Assembly: GCA_934098555.1 (NCBI GenBank) | Contig: CAKOOQ010000020.1 | Location: forward strand, 1 to 24,157 | DNA length: 24,157 nt | Source of the DNA: an uncultured Bacilli bacterium | Lineage (GTDB): Bacteria > Bacillota_I > Bacilli_A > RF39 > UBA660 | Direction: 5' to 3' | Shown here: positions 7,341 through 15,264 of the stretch, piece after piece | Layout: each line of letters begins with the position of its first letter | Numbering within the stretch: position 1 is the stretch's first letter | Notes under the pieces: generated by a model | The model's input: the letters and a program-made list of their open reading frames with translations, nothing else | What the model was told of the DNA's origin: nothing | The model's database searches: none | Position numbers and translations under genes: made by a program

Positions 7341-7359
7341 TAAAACTGGTTTAAAAAAG

Positions 7360-7388
7360 TTGAAAAGATTAGGTAATTATTATATAAT
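7360..7388 (+). promoter_or_regulatory. Sigma-A promoter for the pilin-like gene
   Basis: TTGAAA (7360-7365), a 17-base spacer and TATAAT (7383-7388). The expected start of transcription near 7395 rules out the upstream ATG at 7395 and supports ATG 7416. Confidence 0.75.
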
Positions 7389-7415
7389 CGTTTTATGAAT
7401 AGGAGAGAAAGTTAT

Positions 7416-7901
7416 ATGAATGATGTAAAAGTATTAAATAAAAAAGGTTTTACCCTTATTGAACTCTTAGCTGTTATTATTATTTTAGCTGTGTTGATGA
7501 TGCTAGCAGGTAATAGTGTTATTACTATTATGGCGAATACTCGTCGTAGTGCCTTTAGAACAGAGTTTTTATCACTACTTGATTCTGCCCAATTAAAAGC
7601 TCAAACAGATATGTTAAGTGGTTATGAACTTCAAAAAGCAAATGATACAATATGTTACTGTATTGGAAAAAAAGAATGTGGGAATTACCTAGACACATTT
7701 AATAATAAAGGAAAATATACGGGTAGCGTTTTAGTTACAAATACTGGAGATGGTGAATTAAAGTTCCAAGGTTGGATGTACAGTAATAGTTATGCTATTG
7801 AAGATAAAAATACAGATGTTAAAGATGATTCAACTGAAGTTATGGATGCCTCAAAAGCTACTGTAAAAGGCGATAGTCAGTATAAATGTGGAAAAGAATA
7901 A
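7416..7901 (+). CDS. Type IV pilin-like protein (prepilin N-terminal domain)
   Basis: 161 residues with a classic class III prepilin signal: a short basic leader, cleavage site KKG|FTLIE with the conserved Glu at +5, and a hydrophobic helix (FTLIELLAVIIILAVLMM). After cleavage and membrane insertion by a prepilin peptidase it would form part of a pilus or pseudopilus. The C-terminal part carries five cysteines (CYC, KEC, KC) that could form disulfides. The start is set by AGGAGAG before ATG 7416 and by the promoter position. It is placed directly after the variable surface protein. The assembly ATPase and peptidase genes are not in the window. Confidence 0.8.
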   Translation: MNDVKVLNKKGFTLIELLAVIIILAVLMMLAGNSVITIMANTRRSAFRTEFLSLLDSAQLKAQTDMLSGYELQKANDTICYCIGKKECGNYLDTFNNKGKYTGSVLVTNTGDGELKFQGWMYSNSYAIEDKNTDVKDDSTEVMDASKATVKGDSQYKCGKE

Positions 7902-7926
7902 AAGTCTAGAAATAGGCTTTTTCTTT
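7900..7926 (+). terminator. Intrinsic terminator of the pilin-like gene
   Basis: AAAAGTCT (7900-7907) pairs with AGGCTTTT (7914-7921) with one G-U pair and a 6-base loop, and a T-rich tail follows. Confidence 0.65.
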
Positions 7927-7935
7927 TGCTATAAT
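7927..7935 (+). promoter_or_regulatory. Extended -10 promoter of endonuclease IV gene
   Basis: TGCTATAAT (7927-7935) is an extended -10. The -35 position (TAGAAA, 7907-7912, 17 bases away) is weak. It overlaps the tail of the preceding terminator. Confidence 0.6.
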
Positions 7936-7959
7936 TTACAAAGAAAGAAGTGGATAACA

Positions 7960-8865
7960 ATGCTTATAATTGGTAGTCATGTTGGGTTTAATAGTAAAGA
8001 CGGTTTACTGGGAAGTGTTAAGGAAGCTTTAAGCTATAAGGCTAATACCTTTATGTTTTATACAGGAGCTCCCCAAAATACGATTCGAAAAGATATTGAT
8101 GAGAAAACAACCCTTGAAGGAAAAAAACTTATGAAAGAAAATAATATGGATATGAATCATGTTATTTGTCATGCTCCTTATATTATTAATTTGGCTAATA
8201 AAAAGGAGGAACAAAAATGGCAATTTGGCATTACTTTTTTAAAGAATGAATTGAAACGTTGTGATTTATTAGGTGTAAAGTATTTAGTTTTACATCCTGG
8301 TAGTGCCGTTGGCCTTTCAAAAGAAGAAGCTCTTAAGAATATAAAAGATGGTTTAAACCTTGTTTTAGAAGATAATTTTAAGGCCCAGATTCTTTTAGAA
8401 ACCATGGCTGGTAAAGGAACAGAATGCGGTGTTAATTTAGAGGAATTAAAATATCTTATCGATAATATAAATTATCCTGTTGGTGTTTGTTTAGATACGT
8501 GTCATTTAAATGACTCCGGTGTAGATATTCGGTATTTTGATGCCTATTTAGATTCTTTCGACAAAGAAATTGGTTTATCTAAAGTTCATTGTATTCATAT
8601 CAATGATAGTAAAAATGTCTTATCTTCGCATAAGGATCGTCATGAAAATATTGGTTATGGTACGATTGGTTTTGAGGCGTTATTAAACGTCATTTATAAT
8701 GAACGCTTAAAAGACGTTCCTAAAATTTTAGAAACGCCTTATGTTGGGGAAACCAAAGAAGATAAAAAGAGACTTTATCCTCCTTATCGTTTTGAAATCG
8801 AAATGATTCGGGAGAAAAAATTTGATGAAAATCTTCTTTCTCATATCCACGATTATTATAAGTAA
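7960..8865 (+). CDS. nfo: Deoxyribonuclease IV (AP endonuclease, endonuclease IV)
   Basis: 301 residues. The enzyme cuts the backbone 5' of abasic sites in base excision repair, using a three-zinc centre. Zinc-ligand motifs run in order: HAPYIINLAN, LHPGS, LLETMAGKG, LDTCH, HINDSK, and KDRHENIGYGTIG near the C-terminus, followed by ILETP. I start at ATG 7960 (MLIIGSHVGF), which fits the family's N-terminus; the upstream in-frame codons lie in the terminator and promoter. It converges with the DUF2624-like gene with a 10-base overlap. In Bacillus subtilis yqfS (nfo) also neighbours yqfT. Confidence 0.95.
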   Translation: MLIIGSHVGFNSKDGLLGSVKEALSYKANTFMFYTGAPQNTIRKDIDEKTTLEGKKLMKENNMDMNHVICHAPYIINLANKKEEQKWQFGITFLKNELKRCDLLGVKYLVLHPGSAVGLSKEEALKNIKDGLNLVLEDNFKAQILLETMAGKGTECGVNLEELKYLIDNINYPVGVCLDTCHLNDSGVDIRYFDAYLDSFDKEIGLSKVHCIHINDSKNVLSSHKDRHENIGYGTIGFEALLNVIYNERLKDVPKILETPYVGETKEDKKRLYPPYRFEIEMIREKKFDENLLSHIHDYYK

Positions 8866-9116
8866 TGGCCGTATTTTTGATAATACATTTGGTAAAGTTT
8901 TTGGATTTTAACAAAGTTTTCTTCAGAATAACGGTCTTTAAAACGTTCGAAGTTAAGTAAATTGGGATTTTGTAAGATTTTATCCCAATTTTTTTTGACA
9001 AAAAGATAAGTAAAATCCAGTTCTTCTTGACTTAAAGAAACGTTATTTTTGGTCGCAAAAAGAGCCACATCTTCTTTTTTTAATTTTTCCATATAACGTG
9101 CGATTAAATTATACAT
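8856..9116 (-). CDS. DUF2624-like (YqfT-like) small protein
   Basis: 86 residues, all predicted helical (MEKLKKEDVALFATKNNVSLSQEE...). It resembles the DUF2624/YqfT family of unknown function found next to endonuclease IV in Bacilli. The start has AGGTGA 4 bases before ATG 9116. The 3' end overlaps the nfo stop region. Confidence 0.6.
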   Translation of the reverse strand: MYNLIARYMEKLKKEDVALFATKNNVSLSQEELDFTYLFVKKNWDKILQNPNLLNFERFKDRYSEENFVKIQKLYQMYYQKYGHYL

Positions 9117-9177
9117 AACATCACCTAAAATATTGTATGAAAAAGTAAAAAAAAATAATACTAATAAGGGTGGTTAT

Positions 9178-11061
9178 ATGAAGATAAAATTACTTTTAAT
9201 AGCTTTTTTTAGTATTTTTGTATTTCAAATATATCAAATAAATCATGAAAATCATCTTTATTATGAAACAAAATTAAAAGAAAAAACCGAACGTATTATT
9301 TTAGGAGAAAGTCCTAGAAGAGGTCGTATTTTAGATGTGAATGGTAAAGTTTTAGTGGATAACAAAGAAGTGTATAATATTTCTTATCATAAAAACTATA
9401 AGGTGACGATTAAAGATGAACTTCTTATTGCAAAATTATTAAGTCCTTTTTTAGATTGTTTTTCTTTATCTTTAACAGATTTAAAAAACTATTATTTGGC
9501 TTTAAATAATAATGGGAATGATTTAATTACGAGTGAAGAAAAAAAACTTTATAGTATGCATAAATTAAGTGCTGAAGAAATTTCTAAGATGAAGTGGGAC
9601 CGTATTACGAGTGAGATGTTAAATTATGACGAAGATAATCAAAAGATAGCTTATTTATTTTTAAAGATGCAGAATGGTTATAGTTATCAAGATAAAGTTT
9701 TGTTTAAAAATGTTGATGAGGCTTTTATTAATCAAATAGATTCTTTAGGGATTCCTTCTTTATTTAAAACGGTTTCATATGAAAGAGTTTATCCTTACGA
9801 TGATATGCTTTTATCCATTTTTGGAACGGTGGGGAGTATCTCAAAAGAAAAGCTTTCTTCTTATATGAAAAAAGGTTATGCTTTATCAGACACGGTTGGA
9901 ACAAGTGGTTTAGAAGAAGAGTATGAAGATATTTTAAAGGGCGAGAAAGCTAAGTATTTCATCAATAGTGATAATACGCTTGCGATGGTAAAAGAAAGTA
10001 CGTCAGGAAATGATGTCACTTTGAATATTGATATTGATGTGCAACAAGAGCTTGTTAAAGTTATGAAAGAAGAGATGACAAAGGCAAGTAAAAGAACTTC
10101 TGCCAAGTACTTTAAAGAAGCTTATGCGATGATTGGTAATCCCGTTACGGGTGGAATTATCGCGTTAACTGGCTTAAAGAAAACAGATGCCGGTTTTACA
10201 GATATTACGATTACTGCTTTTACTTCTTCTTATGCGATGGGTAGTGTCGTAAAGGGGGCTTCTAACACGGTGGGGTATTTATCTGGGGCAATAAAAGTCG
10301 GCCAAAAAGTGAAAGATAGTTGTGTGAAGCTTTACTCAGAGCCTTCTAAATGTTCTTATAAGCGTCTTGGGTATGTTGATGATATCACGGCTTTAAAAAC
10401 ATCTTCTAATTACTATCAGTTTCTAACGGCTATTTCTTCCACCGGCCAAAGTTATCGTTATAACATGAAGTTTAACGTTACCGAAGAAGATTTTAAACGT
10501 TACCGTGATGTTTTTAATGCTTATGGTTTAGGGGCTAAAACGGATATCGATTATCCCTTGGAGCAAACGGGTATGAAAGGCATCAAGGTGGCGGGGGACC
10601 TTCTTTTAAACTTTGCCATAGGTCAATATGACACATATACGCCGATAAGCCTTTTACAGTATATTAATACGCTTTCTAATTATGGCAATCGGTATGCCTT
10701 ACGATTTAAAAAGGAAGATTATAATACCTTTTTAAATCAAATTGAATTAGATTCCTCCTTTTATGACCGGATAATGGAAGGTCTTTATGAGGTCTTTCAT
10801 GGTGGAACGGCTTCAAGTTATGTTAATAAAAGCAAAAATGCTGTGGGAAAAACGGGAACAAGCGAAACTTTTTATGACAGTGATAGTGATGGAGTGGTGG
10901 ATAAAGAAGTGATTAATTCCACCGTTGCTTTTTATTATCCTAGAGAAACACCTCGATATAGTATGGTTGTCGTGGCTCCTTTCTTAACCGACAATGGGGA
11001 CTTTATGTATCCTTTTACCAAAAATGTGAGTTTACATATGACCAACTATTTGCCTTTGTAA
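9178..11061 (+). CDS. Class B penicillin-binding protein (peptidoglycan D,D-transpeptidase)
   Basis: 627 residues. It cross-links peptidoglycan outside the membrane. One N-terminal membrane anchor (about 4-20) is followed by the dimerisation/pedestal domain (with RRGRILDVNGKVL and later GTSGLEEEYEDIL) and the transpeptidase domain. Active-site motifs are the nucleophile S356 in SVVK, the SxN triad SSN at 409-411, and KTGT at 558-561. The start ATG 9178 has AAGGGTGG. It belongs to the PBP2/SpoVD/PbpH-like group; whether it serves elongation, division or spore cortex cannot be told from context, as no partner SEDS gene is in the window. Confidence 0.9.
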   Translation: MKIKLLLIAFFSIFVFQIYQINHENHLYYETKLKEKTERIILGESPRRGRILDVNGKVLVDNKEVYNISYHKNYKVTIKDELLIAKLLSPFLDCFSLSLTDLKNYYLALNNNGNDLITSEEKKLYSMHKLSAEEISKMKWDRITSEMLNYDEDNQKIAYLFLKMQNGYSYQDKVLFKNVDEAFINQIDSLGIPSLFKTVSYERVYPYDDMLLSIFGTVGSISKEKLSSYMKKGYALSDTVGTSGLEEEYEDILKGEKAKYFINSDNTLAMVKESTSGNDVTLNIDIDVQQELVKVMKEEMTKASKRTSAKYFKEAYAMIGNPVTGGIIALTGLKKTDAGFTDITITAFTSSYAMGSVVKGASNTVGYLSGAIKVGQKVKDSCVKLYSEPSKCSYKRLGYVDDITALKTSSNYYQFLTAISSTGQSYRYNMKFNVTEEDFKRYRDVFNAYGLGAKTDIDYPLEQTGMKGIKVAGDLLLNFAIGQYDTYTPISLLQYINTLSNYGNRYALRFKKEDYNTFLNQIELDSSFYDRIMEGLYEVFHGGTASSYVNKSKNAVGKTGTSETFYDSDSDGVVDKEVINSTVAFYYPRETPRYSMVVVAPFLTDNGDFMYPFTKNVSLHMTNYLPL

Positions 11062-11148
11062 AAAAGTGTCAATTTGACGTCAAAAAAATAAAAAAATCTC
11101 CTTTTTACTCTGAAAAAAAAGGAAATCCATGATTTTTCTTGAATATAT

Positions 11149-11175
11149 AAGTAGGAGGTACTTTTACTTCCTTAA
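11149..11175 (+). promoter_or_regulatory. Leader hairpin upstream of the DUF1016-N-like gene
   Basis: TAGGAGGTA and TACTTCCTTA flank a short loop and can pair (one G-U). The hairpin hides an AGGAGG that would otherwise look like a ribosome-binding site; the gene's own site is AAAGGA, closer to ATG 11190. A decoy or attenuator role is possible. Confidence 0.3.
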
Positions 11176-11189
11176 AGAAAGGACGACTT

Positions 11190-11684
11190 ATGAAACAAGA
11201 AATTATGGATTTTTTATTAGCCAAAACACCGGAAATTTATGAAAGGAAACCGTTTCTTTTTAAAGATAGTGACCAACATCGAGGATGGTATGCATGCCGT
11301 GCTTATTTTCTTTCTCAAAATCAGCTTTTTTTAGAAGAGGTTTTAAAGGAACTTGACAAAGAATACCCTGGTATTTACGATACTAACGAGCTTTTTTACA
11401 TGCAAAAACTGTATCTTATGTATCCCCAAAAGCCTCCCGAAGCTCTTTTAAGTTTATCTTGGAAACACATTAAAATTTTATTAGATCTTTGTAATGAACA
11501 AAAACGCAATTTTTATATTGAACTTTGTCTAGCTAAAAATCTTAGTAAAGAAGAATTGAAAATTTTTATCTTAGGAGATCTTTATGAAAAATGTTTACTC
11601 GCTAATAAAGAACGGGGAGCCTATGAAAGAGACTATAGTCATTTAGATGACCTTCTTTTGGTTTCAAAGATGGTTTGGAGTTAA
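11190..11684 (+). CDS. DUF1016 N-terminal-domain-like protein without the nuclease half
   Basis: 164 residues. The central part (LSWKHIKILLDLCNEQKRNFYIELCLAKNLSKEEL) resembles the N-terminal domain of DUF1016/YhcG proteins, which normally precedes a PDDEXK nuclease domain. Here the protein ends soon after, so only the N-terminal domain is present. The start ATG follows AAAGGACGACTT. The gene lies alone between the PBP and the two-component system. Function unknown; the match is from motif memory and should be treated as tentative. Confidence 0.5.
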   Translation: MKQEIMDFLLAKTPEIYERKPFLFKDSDQHRGWYACRAYFLSQNQLFLEEVLKELDKEYPGIYDTNELFYMQKLYLMYPQKPPEALLSLSWKHIKILLDLCNEQKRNFYIELCLAKNLSKEELKIFILGDLYEKCLLANKERGAYERDYSHLDDLLLVSKMVWS

Positions 11685-11689
11685 AAAAG

Positions 11690-11719
11690 TTCATGTATTC
11701 CTCACAATTTTGTTATAAT
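11690..11719 (+). promoter_or_regulatory. Two-component system promoter with direct-repeat boxes
   Basis: TTCATG (11690-11695) and CTCACA (11701-11706) are 11 bases apart, followed by an extended -10 TGTTATAAT (11711-11719). There is no good -35. An 11-base direct repeat in this place is the usual layout for activation by OmpR/PhoB-type regulators, suggesting autoregulation. Confidence 0.5.
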
Positions 11720-11750
11720 ATTAAGGTCCAAAGAAGAAAGAAGGTTTGTT

Positions 11751-12413
11751 ATGAGGATTTTAGTTGTCGATGATGAAGCTTTAATTCGCAATGTTGTGAA
11801 AGAATATTTAGAAAATGAACATTTTATTGTTGATGAAGCTGGGGATGGTGATGAAGCTTTAAAATGTGTGCGTAAAATGGATTACGATTTAATTGTTTTA
11901 GATATTATGATGCCCCAAAAAGATGGCTTTCAAACGATGAAAGAAATTAAAAAGTTAAAAAACATTCCTGTTTTGATGCTTTCGGCTAGACAAGAAGAGT
12001 TTGATAAACTGATTGGTTTTGATTTAGGTATTGATGATTATGTCACAAAGCCTTTTAGCCCTAAAGAACTTGTGGCTAGGGTAAAAGCCATTACCAAACG
12101 TTATCATAATGAAGATGAAAAATTGGCTTTTGGTGGTCTTATCTTAGATGATAAAGCCCATGAAGTAAAAATAGATGGTGAACTTGTTTTACTAACCCCA
12201 AAAGAGTATGACTTATTAAAATGTTTTTTAATGAATCATCATATTGCTTTATCAAGAGAACAACTTTTAACCAACATTTGGGGTTACGATTTTTATGGGG
12301 ATGATAGAACGGTCGATACGCATGTAAAAACACTAAGACAACACTTAGGTAAATACGGCAAATATATTAAAACAATTCGTAAAGTAGGTTATAAATTTGA
12401 ATATGCAGAATAA
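11751..12413 (+). CDS. OmpR/PhoB-family response regulator
   Basis: 220 residues. The receiver domain (1-115) has the acidic pair D7-D8, phospho-acceptor D51 in VLDIMMP, and the conserved Lys in VTKPF. The C-terminal winged helix (about 125-218) has the LTPKEYDLL and DDRTVDTHVKTLRQHLG signatures. It is transcribed with the histidine kinase, whose ATG lies 11 bases inside this gene. The binding repeats at 11690-11706 and 13795-13822 are candidate targets. The stimulus is unknown. Confidence 0.92.
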   Translation: MRILVVDDEALIRNVVKEYLENEHFIVDEAGDGDEALKCVRKMDYDLIVLDIMMPQKDGFQTMKEIKKLKNIPVLMLSARQEEFDKLIGFDLGIDDYVTKPFSPKELVARVKAITKRYHNEDEKLAFGGLILDDKAHEVKIDGELVLLTPKEYDLLKCFLMNHHIALSREQLLTNIWGYDFYGDDRTVDTHVKTLRQHLGKYGKYIKTIRKVGYKFEYAE

Positions 12414-13782
12414 AAAACAAAGTTTTCACCATAAAACTCTTGTTTACTTTGTTACTTTTAGTGTTACCGTTTTACTATTGCTTTGGCTTTTTCAAGTCTT
12501 TTATTTAAAATATGCTTATCAAAATTATCAAGTCCAGAACTTAAAACAATTAGCGGTGTTGATTCAGAAAACCAGTGATGAAAATTTGAACGCAACACTT
12601 GAAAAAGTGGCGTATAAAAATGAACTTTGTATTGAATATTATGATGGTAAAAACGATATCCAATACAATACCTTAAGAGTTGGATGTGCTCTTGGGAAAA
12701 ATAATCCAACCATTTTAAATATCGAAAAACAATTTATTGACGCAAATGAGTCTATGACCTCTTATAATCTTTTAAATGATGAATATGAAACACGTGCCTA
12801 TCTTTATGGGATTAAATTAAATACGGGTTATGTCTTTTTGTATAATACTTTAGAAGATTTAAGTGTGTCTAACCGTATTATTCGTAATCAACTCATTTAT
12901 TTAACTATCATCGCGATTATATTCGCCTGTTTTATTGCCTACTTTTTATCGCAAAAACTTACAGGACCTATCTTAGATATTACTAGGCGGGCTAAAAAAC
13001 TCGGCTCGGGAGAATCCATTACGTTTCCTAAATACGACATTTTAGAAGTTGATGAATTGGCGAGAGTTCTAGAAGAGTCAGGTCGTGATATTGAAAAAAA
13101 TGATGAATTACGAAGAGACTTAATGGCGAATGTTTCGCATGATTTAAAAACGCCTTTAACGATGATTAAAGCTTATGCTGAGATGGTAAGGGATATGAGT
13201 TATCAAAATGATGAAAAAAGAAATATGCATTGTAATATCATCATGGATGAAGTTGACCGTTTAAATTTACTCGTAAATGATATTTTAGCTTTATCGAAAT
13301 TTGAAGCCAATGCCGATGAAATTAAATGGGAATCCTTTGACCTTGTTAAAGAAATCGAAACGATTGTTAACCGTTATCAAATCATTAAAGAAACCGAAGA
13401 TTATCACATTGTTTTAAAGGCTCCAGCGAAAGCCATGGTAAAAGCAGATAAACAAAAGTTAAATCAAGTAATTTATAATCTTATTAATAATGCAATTAAC
13501 TATACCGGTAAAGATAAAACTGTAACCATTCATGTTCAAAAAGAAAAAGAAGGTTTCTTAGTCGAAATTATCGATACGGGTAAAGGTATTAAAGAAGAAG
13601 AAATTCCTTTTATTTGGAATAAATATTATAAAAATGAAAAAAACCATCAACGTAATGTTGTGAGTACGGGCCTTGGTCTTTCTATTGTAAAAAAGATTTT
13701 AGAAAACCATGGTTTTAAATACGGAGTAAAATCTATGAAAGATAAAGGAACCACTTTTTACTTTTACATTAAAAAAGCTTGA
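12403..13782 (+). CDS. Membrane sensor histidine kinase
   Basis: 459 residues: membrane helix 1 (about 13-36), an extracytoplasmic sensor region (about 37-160), membrane helix 2 (about 163-185), HAMP (about 186-235), HisKA with H246 in VSHDLKTPL, and HATPase with N box NLINNAINY, G1 box DTGKGI and G2 STGLGLSIV. It phosphorylates the response regulator encoded just upstream. I choose ATG 12403, overlapping the regulator gene by 11 bases; a TTG two codons earlier is unlikely. It ends with TGA. Confidence 0.92.
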   Translation: MQNKKQSFHHKTLVYFVTFSVTVLLLLWLFQVFYLKYAYQNYQVQNLKQLAVLIQKTSDENLNATLEKVAYKNELCIEYYDGKNDIQYNTLRVGCALGKNNPTILNIEKQFIDANESMTSYNLLNDEYETRAYLYGIKLNTGYVFLYNTLEDLSVSNRIIRNQLIYLTIIAIIFACFIAYFLSQKLTGPILDITRRAKKLGSGESITFPKYDILEVDELARVLEESGRDIEKNDELRRDLMANVSHDLKTPLTMIKAYAEMVRDMSYQNDEKRNMHCNIIMDEVDRLNLLVNDILALSKFEANADEIKWESFDLVKEIETIVNRYQIIKETEDYHIVLKAPAKAMVKADKQKLNQVIYNLINNAINYTGKDKTVTIHVQKEKEGFLVEIIDTGKGIKEEEIPFIWNKYYKNEKNHQRNVVSTGLGLSIVKKILENHGFKYGVKSMKDKGTTFYFYIKKA

Positions 13783-13794
13783 TTTTTACATTTA

Positions 13795-13837
13795 TTCACG
13801 TCTTCTTCACATAAATTTCATAAATGAAGTGTAATAT
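13795..13837 (+). promoter_or_regulatory. Three 11-bp-spaced TTCA boxes and promoter
   Basis: TTCACG (13795), TTCACA (13806) and TTCATA (13817) follow one another at exactly 11 bases, and a TAATAT -10 sits at 13832-13837. This is the layout of PhoP/PhoB-type activated promoters, in which boxes replace the -35. It directly follows the histidine kinase gene and resembles the boxes before the response regulator gene. Confidence 0.55.
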
Positions 13838-13843
13838 GTTAGA

Positions 13844-13987
13844 CATGAAAGGAGAAGTGATACAGAAGATACGATCCATATATTTTGAAAAAAATATATA
13901 AAAAAACTCTATACAATATAAATAACATATAAACTCAAACTCACACTTTATGGGAAAGGACGACCTTTTTAATGTCCTTTCCTTTTT
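13844..13987 (+). ncRNA. Candidate small RNA (about 140 nt) under the TTCA-box promoter
   Basis: The interval from the expected start (about 13844) to the strong terminator at 13953-13987 has no convincing ORF. An AAAGGAG at about 13849 lacks a start codon at a usable distance. An AT-rich hairpin TATATTTT/AAAATATA lies near 13880-13900. A regulated non-coding transcript is the simplest reading; a decayed small gene is the alternative. Confidence 0.4.
13953..13987 (+). terminator. Strong intrinsic terminator
   Basis: GGAAAGGAC (13953-13961) pairs perfectly with GTCCTTTCC (13974-13982) across a 12-base loop, followed by five T. Confidence 0.85.
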
Positions 13988-13993
13988 AAATGC

Positions 13994-14019
13994 AAAAAGA
14001 GGAAATTATTCCTCTTTTT
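13994..14019 (-). terminator. Terminator of the small zinc-ribbon gene (bidirectional)
   Basis: AAAAAGAGGAA (13994-14004) and TTCCTCTTTTT (14009-14019) form a perfect 11-bp stem with a 4-base loop. It contains the stop codon of the minus-strand gene ending at 14006. Confidence 0.8.
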
Positions 14020-14206
14020 CGGTTGGTGATTTTGTTTTCCAGGTCGTTTCTCCACAAGTCGTACAAACATAAGGAACTAAAATGTCCTTATCGGTTTCAT
14101 AGTCTTGTCTTTCTAAATCGACACATAATAAACCCGTATCCTTATCAATGTAGGCACGACCTTCTACTGTTTTGCAACAACAGTCACTACAATTATTATT
14201 TTTCAT
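14006..14206 (-). CDS. Small cysteine-rich, zinc-ribbon-like protein
   Basis: 66 residues with two cysteine clusters, CSDCCC near the N-terminus (6-11) and CTTC (about 48-51), which could bind one zinc ion; hydrophilic otherwise with a Lys/Glu tail. A very strong AGGAGG precedes ATG 14206, and the gene ends in a perfect terminator, so it is likely expressed as a single gene. I do not recognise the family. Confidence 0.65.
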   Translation of the reverse strand: MKNNNCSDCCCKTVEGRAYIDKDTGLLCVDLERQDYETDKDILVPYVCTTCGETTWKTKSPTEKEE

Positions 14207-14241
14207 ATTTGCCTCCTGTACTTTATTGTAACCAAAAATTT

Positions 14242-14250
14242 TGATATAAT
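14242..14250 (+). promoter_or_regulatory. Extended -10 promoter of dusB
   Basis: TGATATAAT (14242-14250), 27 bases before the GTG start; the -35 region is poor (TTTATT). The ribosome-binding site AGAGGTG lies between. Confidence 0.55.
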
Positions 14251-14277
14251 ACCTTTAATTATCAAAAGAGGTGCATT

Positions 14278-15264
14278 GTGAAAAGTTTTTATATTGGCGA
14301 TGTTTATATCAAAAATCCGTTAGTCATGGCTCCCATGGCCGGATATTCTAATACAAGTTTTCGAAAAATTATTAAAGAAATGGGCGCGGGTCTTTTGTAT
14401 GCTGAGATGGTAAGTGATAAAGCTCTCGTTTATCAAAATGAAAAAACGTATGACCTTCTTAAAATGAGTGAAGAAGAACGTCCCATCGCTCAACAAATAT
14501 TTGGTAGTGATGTAAAAACTTTTGTTGAAGCCGCTCGCATTGTAGAAGAAAAAATGCACCCGGATATTATTGATATCAATATGGGCTGTCCCGTTCCTAA
14601 AGTGGCTTTATCATGTCAAGCGGGGAGTGCCCTTTTAAAAGACCCTGAAAAAATAAGAGAAATTGTTTCTTGTGTTGTTGATGCAGTAAGGGTTCCTGTC
14701 ACGGTTAAAATTCGTCTTGGGTGGGATGAAAACCATATTAACTGTGTCGAAGTGGCCAAAATAATCGAAGAGGCCGGGGCCAGTGCGATTACCCTGCATG
14801 CAAGAACGCGTGCTCAAGGTTACAGTGGGAAAGCTAGATGGGAATACATCAAAAAGGTAAAAGAAGCGGTTTCCATTCCAGTTATTGGTAATGGCGATAT
14901 TCTAAGTGCCAAAGATGCTTTAAAGATGATGGAGGAAACGGGATGCGATGCGGTTATGATTGGCCGTGGTCTTTTAGGCAATCCTTGGCTGATGAAAGAA
15001 TGTGCTTATTATTTAGAAAACAATGTTCTTTTAGATCCACCTAGTTATAAAGAAAAAATCGCGATGATGAAACGGCATTTTAATATTTTAAAAGAAGATA
15101 AGTGTTTAAAATTAGCTTTACTCGAAATGCGTTCGAATATCTTATTTTATTTAAAAGGTATGCCAGAAGGTAAAGTTATTAAACAACGTATTTGTGAGTG
15201 TAAAACAGAAAGTGACATTATGAATGTTTTAGATGACTATGAAAAGAGTCTAGAAGAGGCTTAA
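14278..15264 (+). CDS. dusB: tRNA-dihydrouridine synthase (DusB type)
   Basis: 328 residues. This flavin enzyme reduces specific uridines in tRNA to dihydrouridine. Its FMN-binding TIM barrel starts VMAPMAGYSN; the active-site motif DINMGCPVPKV contains the catalytic cysteine; HARTRAQGYSG, GNGDI and MIGRGLLGNPW complete the phosphate-binding sites. The helical tRNA-binding end follows. It starts with GTG, supported by AGAGGTG 5 bases away, and the usual N-terminus for the family. It converges with the MntP-like gene with a 15-base overlap. Confidence 0.93.
   Translation: MKSFYIGDVYIKNPLVMAPMAGYSNTSFRKIIKEMGAGLLYAEMVSDKALVYQNEKTYDLLKMSEEERPIAQQIFGSDVKTFVEAARIVEEKMHPDIIDINMGCPVPKVALSCQAGSALLKDPEKIREIVSCVVDAVRVPVTVKIRLGWDENHINCVEVAKIIEEAGASAITLHARTRAQGYSGKARWEYIKKVKEAVSIPVIGNGDILSAKDALKMMEETGCDAVMIGRGLLGNPWLMKECAYYLENNVLLDPPSYKEKIAMMKRHFNILKEDKCLKLALLEMRSNILFYLKGMPEGKVIKQRICECKTESDIMNVLDDYEKSLEEA

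Noticed and set aside
9133..9161. Promoter TTGTAT-17-TAATAC for the PBP gene
   Set aside because: Transcription would start inside the ribosome-binding site of ATG 9178, so it is unlikely to be the functional promoter.
13846..13890. Small coding gene behind AAAGGAG in the candidate small RNA
   Set aside because: The only start codons nearby are an ATG before the AAAGGAG and a GTG two bases after it; neither has workable spacing and the frames are very short.
13990..14244. Plus-strand 84-residue ORF
   Set aside because: It is the antisense shadow of the cysteine-rich minus-strand gene, which has a strong AGGAGG and a perfect terminator.
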